A stretch of 64,000 bases of DNA from Pseudoxanthobacter soli DSM 19599 (GCF_900148505.1 NZ_FRXO01000005.1:396577-460576), one strand, 5' to 3'. Counted from the first letter of the stretch, positions 7,795 through 17,090 are shown. The notes: generated from the sequence alone by a model not told the origin. A program made the numbers and translations.

Positions 7795-9003
7795 ATGGCG
7801 ATGGAATCGTTGCCGGCGACGGCGAAAGTGAAGGACGCCGGAAAAGGGAGAGCATCCCTGATCAACGACCCCAAGATACGGGGACTTTTCTTCCAGATCG
7901 TGCTGATCGGTCTCGTCGTCGCGGTGGCCTATATCGGCATATCGAATGCCGTCGCCAACCTGCGGGCCCAGAACATCGCCTCGGGCTTCGGGTTCTGGGA
8001 CAGGCCCGCCGGCTTCGCGATCTCCCAGACGCTGATCGACTATTCGCCGGCTTCGAGCTACGGGCGCGCGTTCTTCGTCGGGCTGCTCAACACGCTTCTC
8101 GTCGGCGCCGTGGGCATCGTGCTCGCCACCATCCTCGGCTTCGTCGTCGGCATCGCGCGGCTGTCGCCAAACTGGCTGTTGAGCCGCATCGCGACCGCCT
8201 ATGTCGACGTGCTCCGCAACATCCCGCTCCTGTTGCAGCTGCTGTTCTGGTATTTCGCGGTGCTGAAGAGCCTGCCTGCGCCGCGGCAGAGCCTCGATCT
8301 CGGCCTCGGCATCTCGCTCAACATCCGCGGCCTGTTCCTGCCCCGGCCGGTGTTCGGCGAGGGCAGCGGCCTGTTCGACATCGCGGTCATTGTCGCCATC
8401 GTGGCCATCGTCGGCCTGCGCACCTGGGCGCGCCGCCGTCAGGACGCGACGGGCCAGCAGTTCCCGGTGCTGTGGACCTCGCTCGCGCTCATCATCGGCC
8501 TCCCGTTCCTGGCGCTCGCCGTCACCGGGTTCCCGGTCCACTTCGACGTGCCCCGGCTCCAGGGTTTCAACTTCGTCGGCGGCATCACGCTCATCCCGGA
8601 ACTCGTGGCGCTCATCCTCGGCCTCGTGCTGTTCACGGCCGCCTTCATCGCGGAAATCGTGCGCTCCGGCATCGTCGCCGTCAGCAAGGGGCAGAGCGAA
8701 GCCGCCGGTGCGCTCGGCCTTCATCCCGGCCAGACGTTGCGGCTGGTGGTCATTCCTCAGGCCATGCGCGTGATCGTGCCGCCGCTGACGAGCCAGTACC
8801 TCAATCTCGTCAAGAACTCGTCGCTCGCCGTTGCGATCGGCTACCCCGACCTCGTCGCCGTGTTCGCCGGTACCGTCCTCAACCAGACGGGCCAGGCGGT
8901 GGAGGTGATCACCATCACCATGCTGGTCTACCTGACCATCAGCCTCTCCACGTCGGCCTTCATGAACTGGTTCAACGCGCGCATCGCGCTGGTCGAGCGG
9001 TGA
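7795..9003 (+). CDS. aapQ: general L-amino-acid ABC transporter, permease AapQ
   Basis: A permease of about 402 residues of the HisMQ family. It has an N-terminal membrane segment (FFQIVLIGLVVAVAYIGI), the AapQ-typical stretch WDRPAGFAISQTLIDYSP, and the C-terminal EAA loop (SEAAGALGLHPGQTLRLVVI) that contacts the ATPase. The region between the first helix and the EAA loop is longer than in HisM/HisQ, as expected for AapQ. I place the start at ATG 7795 because GAGGG at 7783-7787 is well spaced for it; ATG 7789 and 7801 are in frame. The stop at 9003 is 8 bases before aapM. Confidence 0.93.
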   Translation: MAMESLPATAKVKDAGKGRASLINDPKIRGLFFQIVLIGLVVAVAYIGISNAVANLRAQNIASGFGFWDRPAGFAISQTLIDYSPASSYGRAFFVGLLNTLLVGAVGIVLATILGFVVGIARLSPNWLLSRIATAYVDVLRNIPLLLQLLFWYFAVLKSLPAPRQSLDLGLGISLNIRGLFLPRPVFGEGSGLFDIAVIVAIVAIVGLRTWARRRQDATGQQFPVLWTSLALIIGLPFLALAVTGFPVHFDVPRLQGFNFVGGITLIPELVALILGLVLFTAAFIAEIVRSGIVAVSKGQSEAAGALGLHPGQTLRLVVIPQAMRVIVPPLTSQYLNLVKNSSLAVAIGYPDLVAVFAGTVLNQTGQAVEVITITMLVYLTISLSTSAFMNWFNARIALVER

Positions 9004-9011
9004 GGTAAGCC

Positions 9012-10133
9012 ATGTCCTCCGTTGCCTATGTCCGCACCGAGCCCGCCGCCGTCCTGCCCCCGCCCCGGTCCACGACCGGCGCCGCGGCCTGGCTGCGCAC
9101 CAACCTGTTCTCCAGCTTCGGCAATGCCGTCCTGACGATCGTCTCGATCTGGCTGCTGTGGTCGATCATCCCGCCGATCCTGAACTTCGCCTTCTTCCAT
9201 GCTGTGTGGGAGGGCGCGGACCGCGAGGCCTGCCTCGGGGCGAATGTCGGGGCGTGCTGGCCGTTCGTCGAGGCGAAGATCGGGCAGTTCATCTACGGCG
9301 TGTACCCGATCGACCAGCGCTGGCGCGTCGATCTCGTCTATCTGATGCTGGCCGGCAGCCTGATCCCGCTCGCGATCCCGTCCGTCCCCTACAAGGGGTG
9401 GAACGCGCTGTTCGTGTTCGTGATCTTCCCGGTGGTGTCGTTCTTCCTGCTCTGCGGCGGCTTCGGGCTGCAGCCGGTGGAAACCTCGCTGTGGGGCGGC
9501 CTGCTGGTGACGCTGGTGGTCTCCTATGTCGGCATCGTCGCGTCGCTGCCGCTCGGCGTGCTGCTGGCGCTCGGGCGCCGCTCCAGGCTGCCGCTGGTGA
9601 AGCTGTTCTGCGTCTCGTTCATCGAGTTCTGGCGCGGCGTTCCGCTCATCACCGTGCTGTTCATGTCGAGCGTGATGCTGCCTTTGTTCATGCCGAACGG
9701 CCTGCAGGTGGACAAGCTCCTGCGCGCGCTCATCGGCGTGGTGCTGTTCTCGTCGGCCTACATGGCGGAGGTCGTGCGCGGCGGCCTTCAGGCGGTGCCG
9801 AAGGGGCAGTACGAGGGCGCGATGGCCGTCGGTCTCGGCTACTGGTCGATGATGCGCCTCGTGGTGCTGCCCCAGGCGCTCAAGCTCGTCATCCCCGGCA
9901 TCGTGAACACCTTCGTCGGGCTGTTCATGGATACCTCGCTGGTGCTGATCATCGGTATCTTCGACCTGCTCGGTATCATCCAGCGCAACTTCACCGACGC
10001 GAAGTGGGCCACGCCGGTCACGAGTTCGACCGGCTACCTGTTCGCGGCGTTGGTGTTCTGGATGTTCTGCTTCGGCATGTCCCGCTACTCCCGCTACATG
10101 GAACGCCGGCTCGACGTCGGTCGCCACCGTTGA
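9012..10133 (+). CDS. aapM: general L-amino-acid ABC transporter, permease AapM
   Basis: The second HisMQ-type permease, 373 residues, with helices such as ALFVFVIFPVVSFFLLC and the EAA motif in QYEGAMAVGLGYWSMMRLVV. GVYPIDQRWRVDLVY in the periplasmic loop is typical of AapM/BztC. It pairs with AapQ to form the translocation channel. A GAGGTAAG ribosome binding site overlaps the aapQ stop, and aapP follows after 84 bases. Confidence 0.93.
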   Translation: MSSVAYVRTEPAAVLPPPRSTTGAAAWLRTNLFSSFGNAVLTIVSIWLLWSIIPPILNFAFFHAVWEGADREACLGANVGACWPFVEAKIGQFIYGVYPIDQRWRVDLVYLMLAGSLIPLAIPSVPYKGWNALFVFVIFPVVSFFLLCGGFGLQPVETSLWGGLLVTLVVSYVGIVASLPLGVLLALGRRSRLPLVKLFCVSFIEFWRGVPLITVLFMSSVMLPLFMPNGLQVDKLLRALIGVVLFSSAYMAEVVRGGLQAVPKGQYEGAMAVGLGYWSMMRLVVLPQALKLVIPGIVNTFVGLFMDTSLVLIIGIFDLLGIIQRNFTDAKWATPVTSSTGYLFAALVFWMFCFGMSRYSRYMERRLDVGRHR

Positions 10134-10217
10134 GCCGCCCGCGGACGGGCAGGGCAGGGGCGCCACCGCGCCGCCTGCCGCCCGGCCGAACATTGGACAC
10201 AGAAGGAGAGTTTCTCC

Positions 10218-11006
10218 ATGACCCAGGTGCAGTCATCCGCGGCCGGTGCGGCGATCCAGTCCGAAGTGGTGCCGGACGTCGCCATCGAGCTGATCGGCGT
10301 CAACAAGTGGTACGGCCAGTTCCATGTGCTGAAGGACATCCACCTCAAGGTGAAGCGCGGCGAGCGCATCGTCGTCTGCGGACCGTCCGGATCCGGCAAG
10401 TCCACCATGATCCGGTGCATCAACCGGCTGGAGGAGCATCAGGCGGGCTCGATCATCGTCGACAACATCGAGCTGACCAACGATCTGAAGCGCATCGACG
10501 AGGTGCGCCGCGAGGTCGGCATGGTCTTCCAGCACTTCAACCTGTTCCCGCATCTCACGATCCTCGAGAACTGCACGCTCGCCCCGATCTGGGTGCGCAA
10601 GATGCCGAAGCGCGAGGCCGAGGAACTGGCCATGCACTTCCTGACCCGCGTGCGCATCCCCGATCAGGCGAAGAAATATCCGGGCCAGCTCTCCGGCGGC
10701 CAGCAGCAGCGCGTCGCCATCGCCCGCGCGCTGTGCATGCGCCCGAAGGTCATGCTGTTCGACGAGCCGACGTCGGCGCTCGATCCGGAAATGGTGAAGG
10801 AGGTGCTCGACACCATGGTCAGCCTCGCCAACGACGGCATGACCATGCTGTGCGTGACCCACGAGATGGGCTTCGCCCGTCAGGTCGCGGACCGGGTGAT
10901 CTTCATGGACGCCGGCCAGATCGTGGAGCAGAACGAGCCGAACGCGTTCTTCTCCAATCCCCAGCACGAGCGCACCAAGCTGTTCCTGTCGCAGATCCTG
11001 CACTGA
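10218..11006 (+). CDS. aapP: general L-amino-acid ABC transporter, ATPase AapP
   Basis: A 262-residue ABC ATPase with intact motifs: Walker [11 protein letters not shown]-loop [12 protein letters not shown], signature [15 protein letters not shown], Walker [13 protein letters not shown] and switch histidine in CVTHEMGFA. It powers AapQM. The ribosome binding site AGAAGGAGAG lies just upstream, and an intrinsic terminator ends the operon 35 bases after the stop. Its complete motifs contrast with the degenerate ATPase at 901-3582. Confidence 0.95.
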   Translation: MTQVQSSAAGAAIQSEVVPDVAIELIGVNKWYGQFHVLKDIHLKVKRGERIVVCGPSGSGKSTMIRCINRLEEHQAGSIIVDNIELTNDLKRIDEVRREVGMVFQHFNLFPHLTILENCTLAPIWVRKMPKREAEELAMHFLTRVRIPDQAKKYPGQLSGGQQQRVAIARALCMRPKVMLFDEPTSALDPEMVKEVLDTMVSLANDGMTMLCVTHEMGFARQVADRVIFMDAGQIVEQNEPNAFFSNPQHERTKLFLSQILH

Positions 11007-11040
11007 GCGGGATACGCCTGGAGACACTTTCAGAAACACG

Positions 11041-11073
11041 AAGGGCGCCGCGGTTCGCGGCGCCCTTGTTCTT
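11041..11073 (+). terminator. rho-independent terminator of aapJQMP
   Basis: GGGCGCCGCG (11043-11052) and CGCGGCGCCC (11056-11065) form a 10-bp stem, extended by AA/TT, with a 3-base loop; TTGTTCTTTT follows. Confidence 0.85.
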
Positions 11074-11137
11074 TTCAGGTAACTGAGTTCGTTCCGGTGC
11101 GCTGAATCGCGCCGCGCCGAAATAGGCCGCGCCGGAA

Positions 11138-12022
11138 TCAGGTGGCCGGGCCGGTGACGACGGGCACGTCGGCCTTGCCGCCCCACTCCGTCCACGAGCC
11201 GTCATAGAGGCGGACGTCTTCCACGCCGATGGTGGCGAGCGCGAGGCTGAGGACCGCAGCCGTCACGCCGGAGCCGCAGGAGGTGATGATCGGACGGGTC
11301 GTGTCGATACCGGCCTCTGCGAACAGCCGCGCGATCTCGGCCGCCGGCTTCATCCGCCCGTTCTCGATCAGGCGCGTGAAGGGCAGGTTGCGGGCGCCGG
11401 GCATGTGGCCGCAGCGCAGGCCGGGCCGTGGTTCCGGCGTGGTGCCGATGAAGCGATCGGCGGGGCGGGCATCGGCCACCACGGCGGAGCCCGTCGTGAG
11501 GGCTGCCTTGACGTCGTCCAGCGAGGCGACCTTCGTCGCGTCGAAGGCTGGCACGAACGTCCGTGCCGAGGTCATCGCCGGGCCGCGCGCGAGCGTGCCG
11601 CCGGCCGCCACCCATGCCGGCAGGCCGCCGTCGAGCACATGGACGTCCGTGGCCCCCATCGCCCTGAACGACCACCACACCCGCGGCGCAGAGAACAGGC
11701 CCACGGTGTCGTAGATGACGATGGTGTCGTCTGTCCCGATGCCGAGCTTGCCGACCGCGGCCGCGAAGTTCGCCGGTGTCGGCAACATGTGCGGCAGGCC
11801 GCGCGTGCTGTCGGAGATCGCGTCGATATCGAAGAAAGCGGCGCCGGGAATGTGTCCGGCGACGAAGTCCTGCTTGCCCTCGCGCCCGGAGGTCGGCAGG
11901 TGCCAGGACGCATCCAGCACCCGCAGCTTCGGCTCGCCCAGATGGCTTTTCAGCCACGCGGCGTCCACCAGGTGGGGCGCGGCGCTGCTGCGTGGCTGCG
12001 ATGCGGCGGCTGTAGGAGCCAT
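11138..12022 (-). CDS. sseA: 3-mercaptopyruvate sulfurtransferase
   Basis: A 294-residue protein with two rhodanese domains: an inactive N-terminal one (LRVLDASWHLP, DFVAGHIPGAAFFDID) and an active C-terminal one. The catalytic loop is CGSGVTA with nucleophile C249; this loop is diagnostic for mercaptopyruvate sulfurtransferase, whereas thiosulfate sulfurtransferases usually have CRKGVT. It transfers sulfur from 3-mercaptopyruvate, a cysteine breakdown product. It is 69 bases downstream of cysK on the same strand and probably co-transcribed with it. Confidence 0.92.
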   Translation of the reverse strand: MAPTAAASQPRSSAAPHLVDAAWLKSHLGEPKLRVLDASWHLPTSGREGKQDFVAGHIPGAAFFDIDAISDSTRGLPHMLPTPANFAAAVGKLGIGTDDTIVIYDTVGLFSAPRVWWSFRAMGATDVHVLDGGLPAWVAAGGTLARGPAMTSARTFVPAFDATKVASLDDVKAALTTGSAVVADARPADRFIGTTPEPRPGLRCGHMPGARNLPFTRLIENGRMKPAAEIARLFAEAGIDTTRPIITSCGSGVTAAVLSLALATIGVEDVRLYDGSWTEWGGKADVPVVTGPAT

Positions 12023-12091
12023 GTGAAGTCGTCCTCGTTCTGCGTCGAACCGTCCGGCGAGCGGCGCTCGCGGCGGATTGGTCGGTTCTCG

Positions 12092-13132
12092 TCAGGGCGC
12101 CGGTTCGAACGGGATCGCGAAGTCCGGCTTCCGTTCCAGGAAGGCCGGCACTGGCAACCCCTTCTCACGCAGGAACGCCGGGTTGAACAATTTCGAGGCG
12201 TAACGGGTCCCGTAATCGCACAGGATCGTCACGATGGTGTGGCCCGGTCCCATCGCCTTGGCGAGTCGGATCGCACCGGCGACGTTGATGCCGGACGATC
12301 CGCCCAGGCACAAGCCCTCGTGTTCGGCGAGATCGAACACGATGGAGACCGCCTCCTCGTCACTGATGCGATAGGCGACGTCGACGGGGGCGCCTTCCAG
12401 GTTGGCGGTGATGCGGCCTTGGCCGATGCCTTCCGTGATCGAACTGCCCTCGGACTCCAGCTTGCCCGTCGTATAGTAGCTGAAGAGCGCGGCGCCGAAC
12501 GGATCGGCGAGGCCGATGGTGATATTGGGATCGAAGCCCTTCAGCGCAATGCCGATGCCGGCCAGCGTGCCGCCCGAGCCGACCGCCGCGACGAAGCCGT
12601 CGATGCGCCCGCCGGTGTCGCGCCAGATTTCCGGCCCCGTCGTCTCGATGTGTGCCTGCCTGTTGGCGACGTTGTCGAACTGGTTTGCCCAGATGGCGCC
12701 GTTCGGCTCGGTGCGGGCGAGCTGTTCGGCGAGCCGGCCGGAGAGCTTCACATAGTTGTTGGGATCGCGATAAGGCACCGCGGGGACTTCGACGAGTTCC
12801 GCCCCCATCAGGCGCAGCGCCAGCTTCTTTTCCTCCGACTGGGTTTCCGGAATCACGATCACCGTGCGGAAGCCCATCGCGCCGGCCACCAGCGCGAGCC
12901 CGATGCCGGTATTGCCGGCCGTGCCTTCCACGATGACGCCGCCCGGCTTTAGCGCGCCGCGGGCGATGGCGTCGCGGATGATGAACAGCGCGGCCCGATC
13001 CTTCACCGACTGGCCCGGATTGAGGAACTCGGCCTTGCCGAGGATTTCGCACCCCGTTATCTCCGATGCGCGCCGCAGCCGGATCAACGGGGTGTCGCCA
13101 ATGGTCGAGATCACATCGGGTCGAATGGTCAT
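12092..13132 (-). CDS. cysK: cysteine synthase (O-acetylserine sulfhydrylase)
   Basis: A 346-residue fold-type II PLP enzyme that makes cysteine from O-acetylserine and sulfide. PLP lysine K44 lies in NPGQSVKDRAA. The substrate loop EGTAGNTGIG and phosphate-binding GSGGTLAG are present, and LGGSSGINVAGA closes the site. It is about 25-35 residues longer than enteric CysK because of a C-terminal extension (FLREKGLPVPAFLERK). The substrate loop has TAGNTG rather than TSGNTG, as in some CysK/CBS-like alphaproteobacterial enzymes, so a cystathionine beta-synthase-like role cannot be wholly excluded. It is divergent from cysE, the preceding step. Confidence 0.88.
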   Translation of the reverse strand: MTIRPDVISTIGDTPLIRLRRASEITGCEILGKAEFLNPGQSVKDRAALFIIRDAIARGALKPGGVIVEGTAGNTGIGLALVAGAMGFRTVIVIPETQSEEKKLALRLMGAELVEVPAVPYRDPNNYVKLSGRLAEQLARTEPNGAIWANQFDNVANRQAHIETTGPEIWRDTGGRIDGFVAAVGSGGTLAGIGIALKGFDPNITIGLADPFGAALFSYYTTGKLESEGSSITEGIGQGRITANLEGAPVDVAYRISDEEAVSIVFDLAEHEGLCLGGSSGINVAGAIRLAKAMGPGHTIVTILCDYGTRYASKLFNPAFLREKGLPVPAFLERKPDFAIPFEPAP

Positions 13133-13331
13133 GGGCTTCGTTCGGATATCGGGTTCGGAGGGTCGTGCTGCGGTACCGGCTGTTGCCGGCGCGCGGAACG
13201 GGCACGAAGCGGAGCGGCAGGCTAGACCGCCCTCGCCCCCGCATCAACACCGCGCCGCCGCGTTCGCCGGGAGATGAACGACGCGCTCGGAACCGCGTTC
13301 TCTAAAGGCGGGCGAAAGCAGGACAGGCCTT

Positions 13332-13360
13332 TTGCGCCGGGGCGCGACAAGGATTATGTT
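13332..13360 (+). promoter_or_regulatory. candidate cysE promoter
   Basis: TTGCGC (13332-13337) and TATGTT (13355-13360) with a 17-base spacer. The predicted start, about 13367, leaves a short leader before the AAAGGAG site at 13385-13391. Confidence 0.5.
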
Positions 13361-13399
13361 ACACCTCGCCGGCCCGGTCCGGGAAAAGGAGTTCGGCTG

Positions 13400-14248
13400 A
13401 TGGTCCATTCACCGCAACGTGCGGATATCCACGGCGTGATCAGTCACGATCCGGTGTGGTCGCGGGTGCGCCTGGAGGCCGAGCAGATGGCCGCGGCGGA
13501 ACCCGCCCTCACCAGCCTGATCGTCACCACGGTGCTCGGCCAGTCCCGCCTGGAAGACGCCGTCGTGCGCCGCATCGCCGACAGGCTGGCGACGCCGGGC
13601 GTCTCGTCCGAGCAGCTGCGCCTGACCTATCTCGAGGCGCTGGCCGACGAGCCGGCGATCGGCGACACGTTCCGGGTCGACCTGATGGCGGTCGTCGACC
13701 GCGATCCCGCCTGCGAGCGGTTCATCGAGCCCGTGATGTTCTTCAAGGGTTTCCACGCCATCGAGACCCACCGGCTCGCCAACTGGCTGTGGCGGCAGGG
13801 CCGGCGCGACTATGCCCTCTATCTGCAGAGCCGGTCGTCCGAGGTGTTCCAGACCGACATCCATCCGGCGGTGCCGATGGGGCGCGGCATCTTCCTCGAC
13901 CATGCCACCGGCCTCGTGGTCGGTTCCACGGCCACCATCGGCGACGATGTCTCGCTGCTGCAGGGTGTGACCCTCGGCGGCACCGGCAAGGAAACCGGCG
14001 ACCGTCACCCCAAGATCCGCCGCGGCGTGCTGATCGGGGCGGGTGCCAAGATCCTCGGCAATATCGAGATCGGCAATTGCTCGCGCATCGCGGCCGGCTC
14101 GGTCGTGCTGGCGCCGGTTCCGCCGAACACCACCGTGGCCGGCGTTCCCGCCCGCGTGGTCGGCAAGGCGGGATGTGCCGAACCGGCCCGTTCGATGGAT
14201 CAGTTGATCGGCGATACCTCGGGCGTCGACCGCAGCGGCTCGCTCTGA
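13400..14248 (+). CDS. cysE: serine O-acetyltransferase
   Basis: A 282-residue enzyme with an N-terminal SATase helical domain (VWSRVRLEAEQMAAAEPAL) and a C-terminal left-handed beta-helix made of hexapeptide repeats. It forms O-acetylserine from serine and acetyl-CoA. Catalytic-site elements are DIHPAVPMGRGIFLDHATG and the LGGTGKETGDRHPKI loop that binds acetyl-CoA. ATG 13400 is preceded by AAAGGAG at good spacing; longer in-frame starts add a low-quality arginine-rich stretch. It is divergent from cysK. Confidence 0.94.
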   Translation: MVHSPQRADIHGVISHDPVWSRVRLEAEQMAAAEPALTSLIVTTVLGQSRLEDAVVRRIADRLATPGVSSEQLRLTYLEALADEPAIGDTFRVDLMAVVDRDPACERFIEPVMFFKGFHAIETHRLANWLWRQGRRDYALYLQSRSSEVFQTDIHPAVPMGRGIFLDHATGLVVGSTATIGDDVSLLQGVTLGGTGKETGDRHPKIRRGVLIGAGAKILGNIEIGNCSRIAAGSVVLAPVPPNTTVAGVPARVVGKAGCAEPARSMDQLIGDTSGVDRSGSL

Positions 14249-14406
14249 TAAAGCTCGCCGTCCGGAACGCCCCTTCCGCCGTGCTGGCTCGGCCGGCGAG
14301 GGTGGCAATCCGGGCCTGAGATCGGTGGCGGGCGTTCCGCCGCCGGACGGGCATGTGTCCCCGTGGCCGATGGGTCCGGGGGTGCCGACCCACGAAGAGG
14401 TGACCT

Positions 14407-14619
14407 TTGGACCGCAACGAAATCAAGAAGCTCGAAGGCTATCTGCGCCGCAAGTTCGAGCTCGAGAACCTGACCGTGAAGGCGCGGCCGCGCAAGAACG
14501 ACTCGGCCGAGGTCTATATCGGCGAGGAGTTCGTCGGCGTGCTCTACCGCGACGACGAGGACGGGGAACTGTCCTGGAATTTCCAGATGGCCATCCTGGA
14601 GATGGACCTGGAGGAGTAA
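14407..14619 (+). CDS. DUF3126 family protein
   Basis: A 70-residue acidic protein matching DUF3126, a small alphaproteobacterial family of unknown function. It starts with NEIKKLEGYLRRKFELENLT and ends in FQMAILEMDLEE. No membrane or signal sequence is visible. The start codon is TTG at 14407, supported by AGAGGTGA five bases upstream and by the absence of a better start. It lies 158 bases after cysE on the same strand and may share its transcript; a conserved link to cysteine synthesis is possible but not shown here. Confidence 0.8.
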   Translation: MDRNEIKKLEGYLRRKFELENLTVKARPRKNDSAEVYIGEEFVGVLYRDDEDGELSWNFQMAILEMDLEE

Positions 14620-14806
14620 TTCCTCCCGGCAACCGAGCCCCGCGGCGGCGGCCCGGGCGTCGCGTCGCCCGCGTGCGGGGGGCGCTCCAAGCTCTCGGGC
14701 ATCCGCAGGGTGCCGCCGCGTCGTCCCGTTGCCGGGCTCTGGCGCTTTTCCGCCCCTTCCTGCAAGATCACGGCTGCGGAACGATCCTCCCATCCTCCGC
14801 CTCATG

Positions 14807-15556
14807 ATGCCCATTGCAGCGTTTCGGGACGTTGGTGCCGTGATCCTTCTTCGCGCCGGCCTTTTTTCCCTTGCCATGCTTCTGATCGCAGCGTTCTCGG
14901 CCGAGGTGGCCGCCGCACCGGCGCGCGTCATCATCCTGCGGCACGGCGAGAAGGGCGGCGGCGAGACGCTGTGCAGCGTGGGCAAGGAGCGGGCCGAGGC
15001 GCTCGCGGCGCAATATCTCGGCAAGGTCGATGGCGCCAGCCTGCTGTTCGACCGGCCGCCCGCCGCGTTCCTCGCGATGACGCTCCACACGCTCGAAACC
15101 GCCACGCCCATCGTCGACGCCTGGGACATGGACCTCAAGACCGATCCGCTGATGCTGGAGCCGGCCAAGAACGACCATTCCTTCAATGCCAAGCTGAACC
15201 TGATGAACCAGCGGGTGGCGAACGACCTGCTGACCAATCCGAAATGGCACGGCAAGACCGTGGTTCTCGTCTGGGAGCACTATCACATCGCGAGCGAGGA
15301 ACTCGAAAGCCAGTTTCCCGGCGAGCAGGTAACGTTGCGCCAGCTGCTCCATCTCGACCAGCTGCCGGACGTGCCGAAGACGTGGCCGAATCCCAACTAC
15401 GACTATTTCTGGATCCTGCACTACGACCGGCCGGACGCGACCGTGCCGAGTTCGTTCCGGATGATGAAGCAGGTCTTCACCGCGCCCTACAACAACCTGC
15501 CCATGAACGACTGGGGGCAGCCGGAGAACCTGCCGCCGGGCTCCGGCTGTACCTGA
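14807..15556 (+). CDS. secreted histidine-phosphatase-like protein, copy 1
   Basis: About 249 residues with an N-terminal hydrophobic signal (AGLFSLAMLLIAAFSAEVAA), so probably periplasmic. The mature part opens with RVIILRHGEK, the phosphohistidine loop of the histidine phosphatase (phosphoglycerate mutase-like) superfamily; VLVWEHYHIA probably supplies the second catalytic histidine. Compared with cytosolic family members the core is short and the C-terminal PKTWPNPNYDYFWI and NDWGQPENLPPGSGC are distinctive. It is a tandem paralogue of the gene at 15753. The start is uncertain: ATG 14804/14807 lack a clear ribosome binding site, and GTG 14838 would also keep the signal peptide. Substrate unknown. 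Confidence 0.75.
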   Translation: MPIAAFRDVGAVILLRAGLFSLAMLLIAAFSAEVAAAPARVIILRHGEKGGGETLCSVGKERAEALAAQYLGKVDGASLLFDRPPAAFLAMTLHTLETATPIVDAWDMDLKTDPLMLEPAKNDHSFNAKLNLMNQRVANDLLTNPKWHGKTVVLVWEHYHIASEELESQFPGEQVTLRQLLHLDQLPDVPKTWPNPNYDYFWILHYDRPDATVPSSFRMMKQVFTAPYNNLPMNDWGQPENLPPGSGCT

Positions 15557-15752
15557 CGCCCCGCGCCAGTGCCGATGCCGCTCCGTGGAGCGGCAATCGA
15601 GGGCTTGAAGCCGCACCTGTCCCGCATTCTAATCTGCGCGTTCCGGCGGGGGCTGGAATGGCTGCGGGAGCACGCGGCGACCGGATGGACCCGTCCGCCC
15701 GCACGCGTCGCTCCGGACGGCTGGTTCCCGAACGTGTGGCGTGGGGAAGGAC

Positions 15753-16484
15753 ATGAAGCGCATTCTGGCCGGCGTGTTGTCGGCATTGATATCCGTCGCG
15801 GCGGCTGCGGCCCTGCCGGAGGCGGCCCATGCCGTGCCTGAACGGGTCATCATCCTGCGGCACGGCGAGAAGAAGAACGATTACGCGCTGTGCTCCATCG
15901 GCGAGGAGCGCGCCAAGGCGCTCGCCGCGCAATATCTGAGCCGCGATCACGCCAAGACGCTGTTCGCCCACCAGCCGCCGGTCGCCTTCATGTCGATCAC
16001 GCTGCACACGCTGGAACTGGTGTCGCCCTCCGCAGGCAAGTGGGGCATTCCGGTCGACGATGTCAGCGTCATGCCGGAACCCCGCCGGGACGATCCGAAG
16101 TTCGTCGAAAAGCTCAACCAGCGCACGCAGGAGGCGGCCCACGAGGTGCTGACCGATCCGCGCTGGAACGGGCGCACCGTGGTGATGGTCTGGGAGCACC
16201 ATCACATCGCCGACGCGAAGATGGAAAAGCAGTTTCCCGGCGAGGAGGTGACGCTCCGGCAGCTTCTCAATCTCGACAAGCTGAAGGACGTCCCGAAGAC
16301 GTGGCCGAACGCGAACTACGATTATTTCTGGATCGTCGATTATGGCGATCCGAAGTCGGACGTTCCGACGGCCTTTCACATGGTCAAGCAGGCCTTCGAG
16401 CCGCCCTACAACACTCTGCCGTCCAACGATTGGGGAGCGCCGGAAGTGTTTCCGCCGGGGTCGGACTGCGAACACCGTAAATAG
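15753..16484 (+). CDS. secreted histidine-phosphatase-like protein, copy 2
   Basis: 243 residues with a clean signal peptide (MKRILAGVLSALISVAAAAA, cleavage near AHA), followed by RVIILRHGEKKNDYALCS. The second histidine is in VMVWEHHHIAD. It aligns end to end with the upstream copy: both share LRHGEK, FPGExVTLRQLL, DVPKTWPNxNYDYFWI, PPYNTLP/APYNNLP and the NDWG...PPGS ending with a single Cys. The two genes are separated by 196 bases and likely arose by tandem duplication. ATG 15753 follows GGGGAAGG; GTG 15741 would add four residues. Phosphatase activity is expected from the family but the substrate is unknown. Confidence 0.78.
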   Translation: MKRILAGVLSALISVAAAAALPEAAHAVPERVIILRHGEKKNDYALCSIGEERAKALAAQYLSRDHAKTLFAHQPPVAFMSITLHTLELVSPSAGKWGIPVDDVSVMPEPRRDDPKFVEKLNQRTQEAAHEVLTDPRWNGRTVVMVWEHHHIADAKMEKQFPGEEVTLRQLLNLDKLKDVPKTWPNANYDYFWIVDYGDPKSDVPTAFHMVKQAFEPPYNTLPSNDWGAPEVFPPGSDCEHRK

Positions 16485-16546
16485 GCGCAGCCGGACGGCA
16501 TCTCCGCCGTCCGGGGTCAGCCATGCCGTGGCTCAGGCCGCGGCCC

Positions 16547-16660
16547 AGAGCATAACCCGTTCAGATCGTGCCGATCTGAACGACAAGGATATGCTCAAGC
16601 TTTTGAATCTGGAGCGATTTCTGGTCGATCTGATGATTCCATCAGATCGGAAAGCGCTTT
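16547..16660 (+). repeat. ~115-bp two-hairpin dispersed repeat, copy A
   Basis: It begins AGAGCATAACCCG and ends GGAAAGCGCTTTAG. Hairpin 1 has 11-bp arms CGTTCAGATCG (16558-16568) and CGATCTGAACG (16572-16582) with loop TGC. Hairpin 2 is CGATCTGATG-ATTC-CATCAGATCG (16626-16649). The right end overlaps the fucU stop codon. Related copies lie at 19937, 20553 and 42550. Confidence 0.92.
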
Positions 16661-17090
16661 AGGGCTCGATCACGCCCTTCTTCAGGATGAGGTTGCCGTA
16701 GAGCCGGCTCTCCCCGGTCGCGACCACGGCGAAGGCGGTCTTGGCGCGCTCGTAGAAGGCGAAGCGCTCGATGCTGCGGACGCCGAAGCGGCCGTCGGAG
16801 GCGGCGCGCACCTGCTCCTGGAAGGTCACGCAGATCGGCGCCAGTTCGTCGGGCGCGTGCACCTGCTGCATCACGAACGCGGCCTCCGGCTCGAACTGGT
16901 CGAGCGGCAGCAGGTGAAGGATGGCCTCGGCCGCATGGGTCGCGGTTACGCCGTCGAGCCGCACCACGCGCTTGCCCATGGTCGCGGCGGGGAAGTTCGC
17001 ATCGACGATGGCGATCTCGTCGCCATGGCCCATCGAGCGCAGGATGTGGAGCAGGTCCGGCCCGAGAATCGGGTCGATGTGCCTGAGCAT
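16659..17090 (-). CDS. fucU: RbsD/FucU family sugar mutarotase
   Basis: A 143-residue protein of the RbsD/FucU family, which interconverts anomers of fucose or ribose. Characteristic motifs are MLRHIDPILGPDLLHILRSM and GHGDEIAIVDANFPA, where the histidine is the catalytic residue. The C-terminal RFAFYERAKTAFAVVATGE is FucU-like, and the single-domain length is normal. The start is ATG 17090 with AGGA upstream. Its stop codon TAA lies in the right end of repeat copy A. It is divergent from a GntR-type regulator that may control it; no other sugar genes are nearby, so the sugar is uncertain. Confidence 0.88.
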   Translation of the reverse strand: MLRHIDPILGPDLLHILRSMGHGDEIAIVDANFPAATMGKRVVRLDGVTATHAAEAILHLLPLDQFEPEAAFVMQQVHAPDELAPICVTFQEQVRAASDGRFGVRSIERFAFYERAKTAFAVVATGESRLYGNLILKKGVIEP

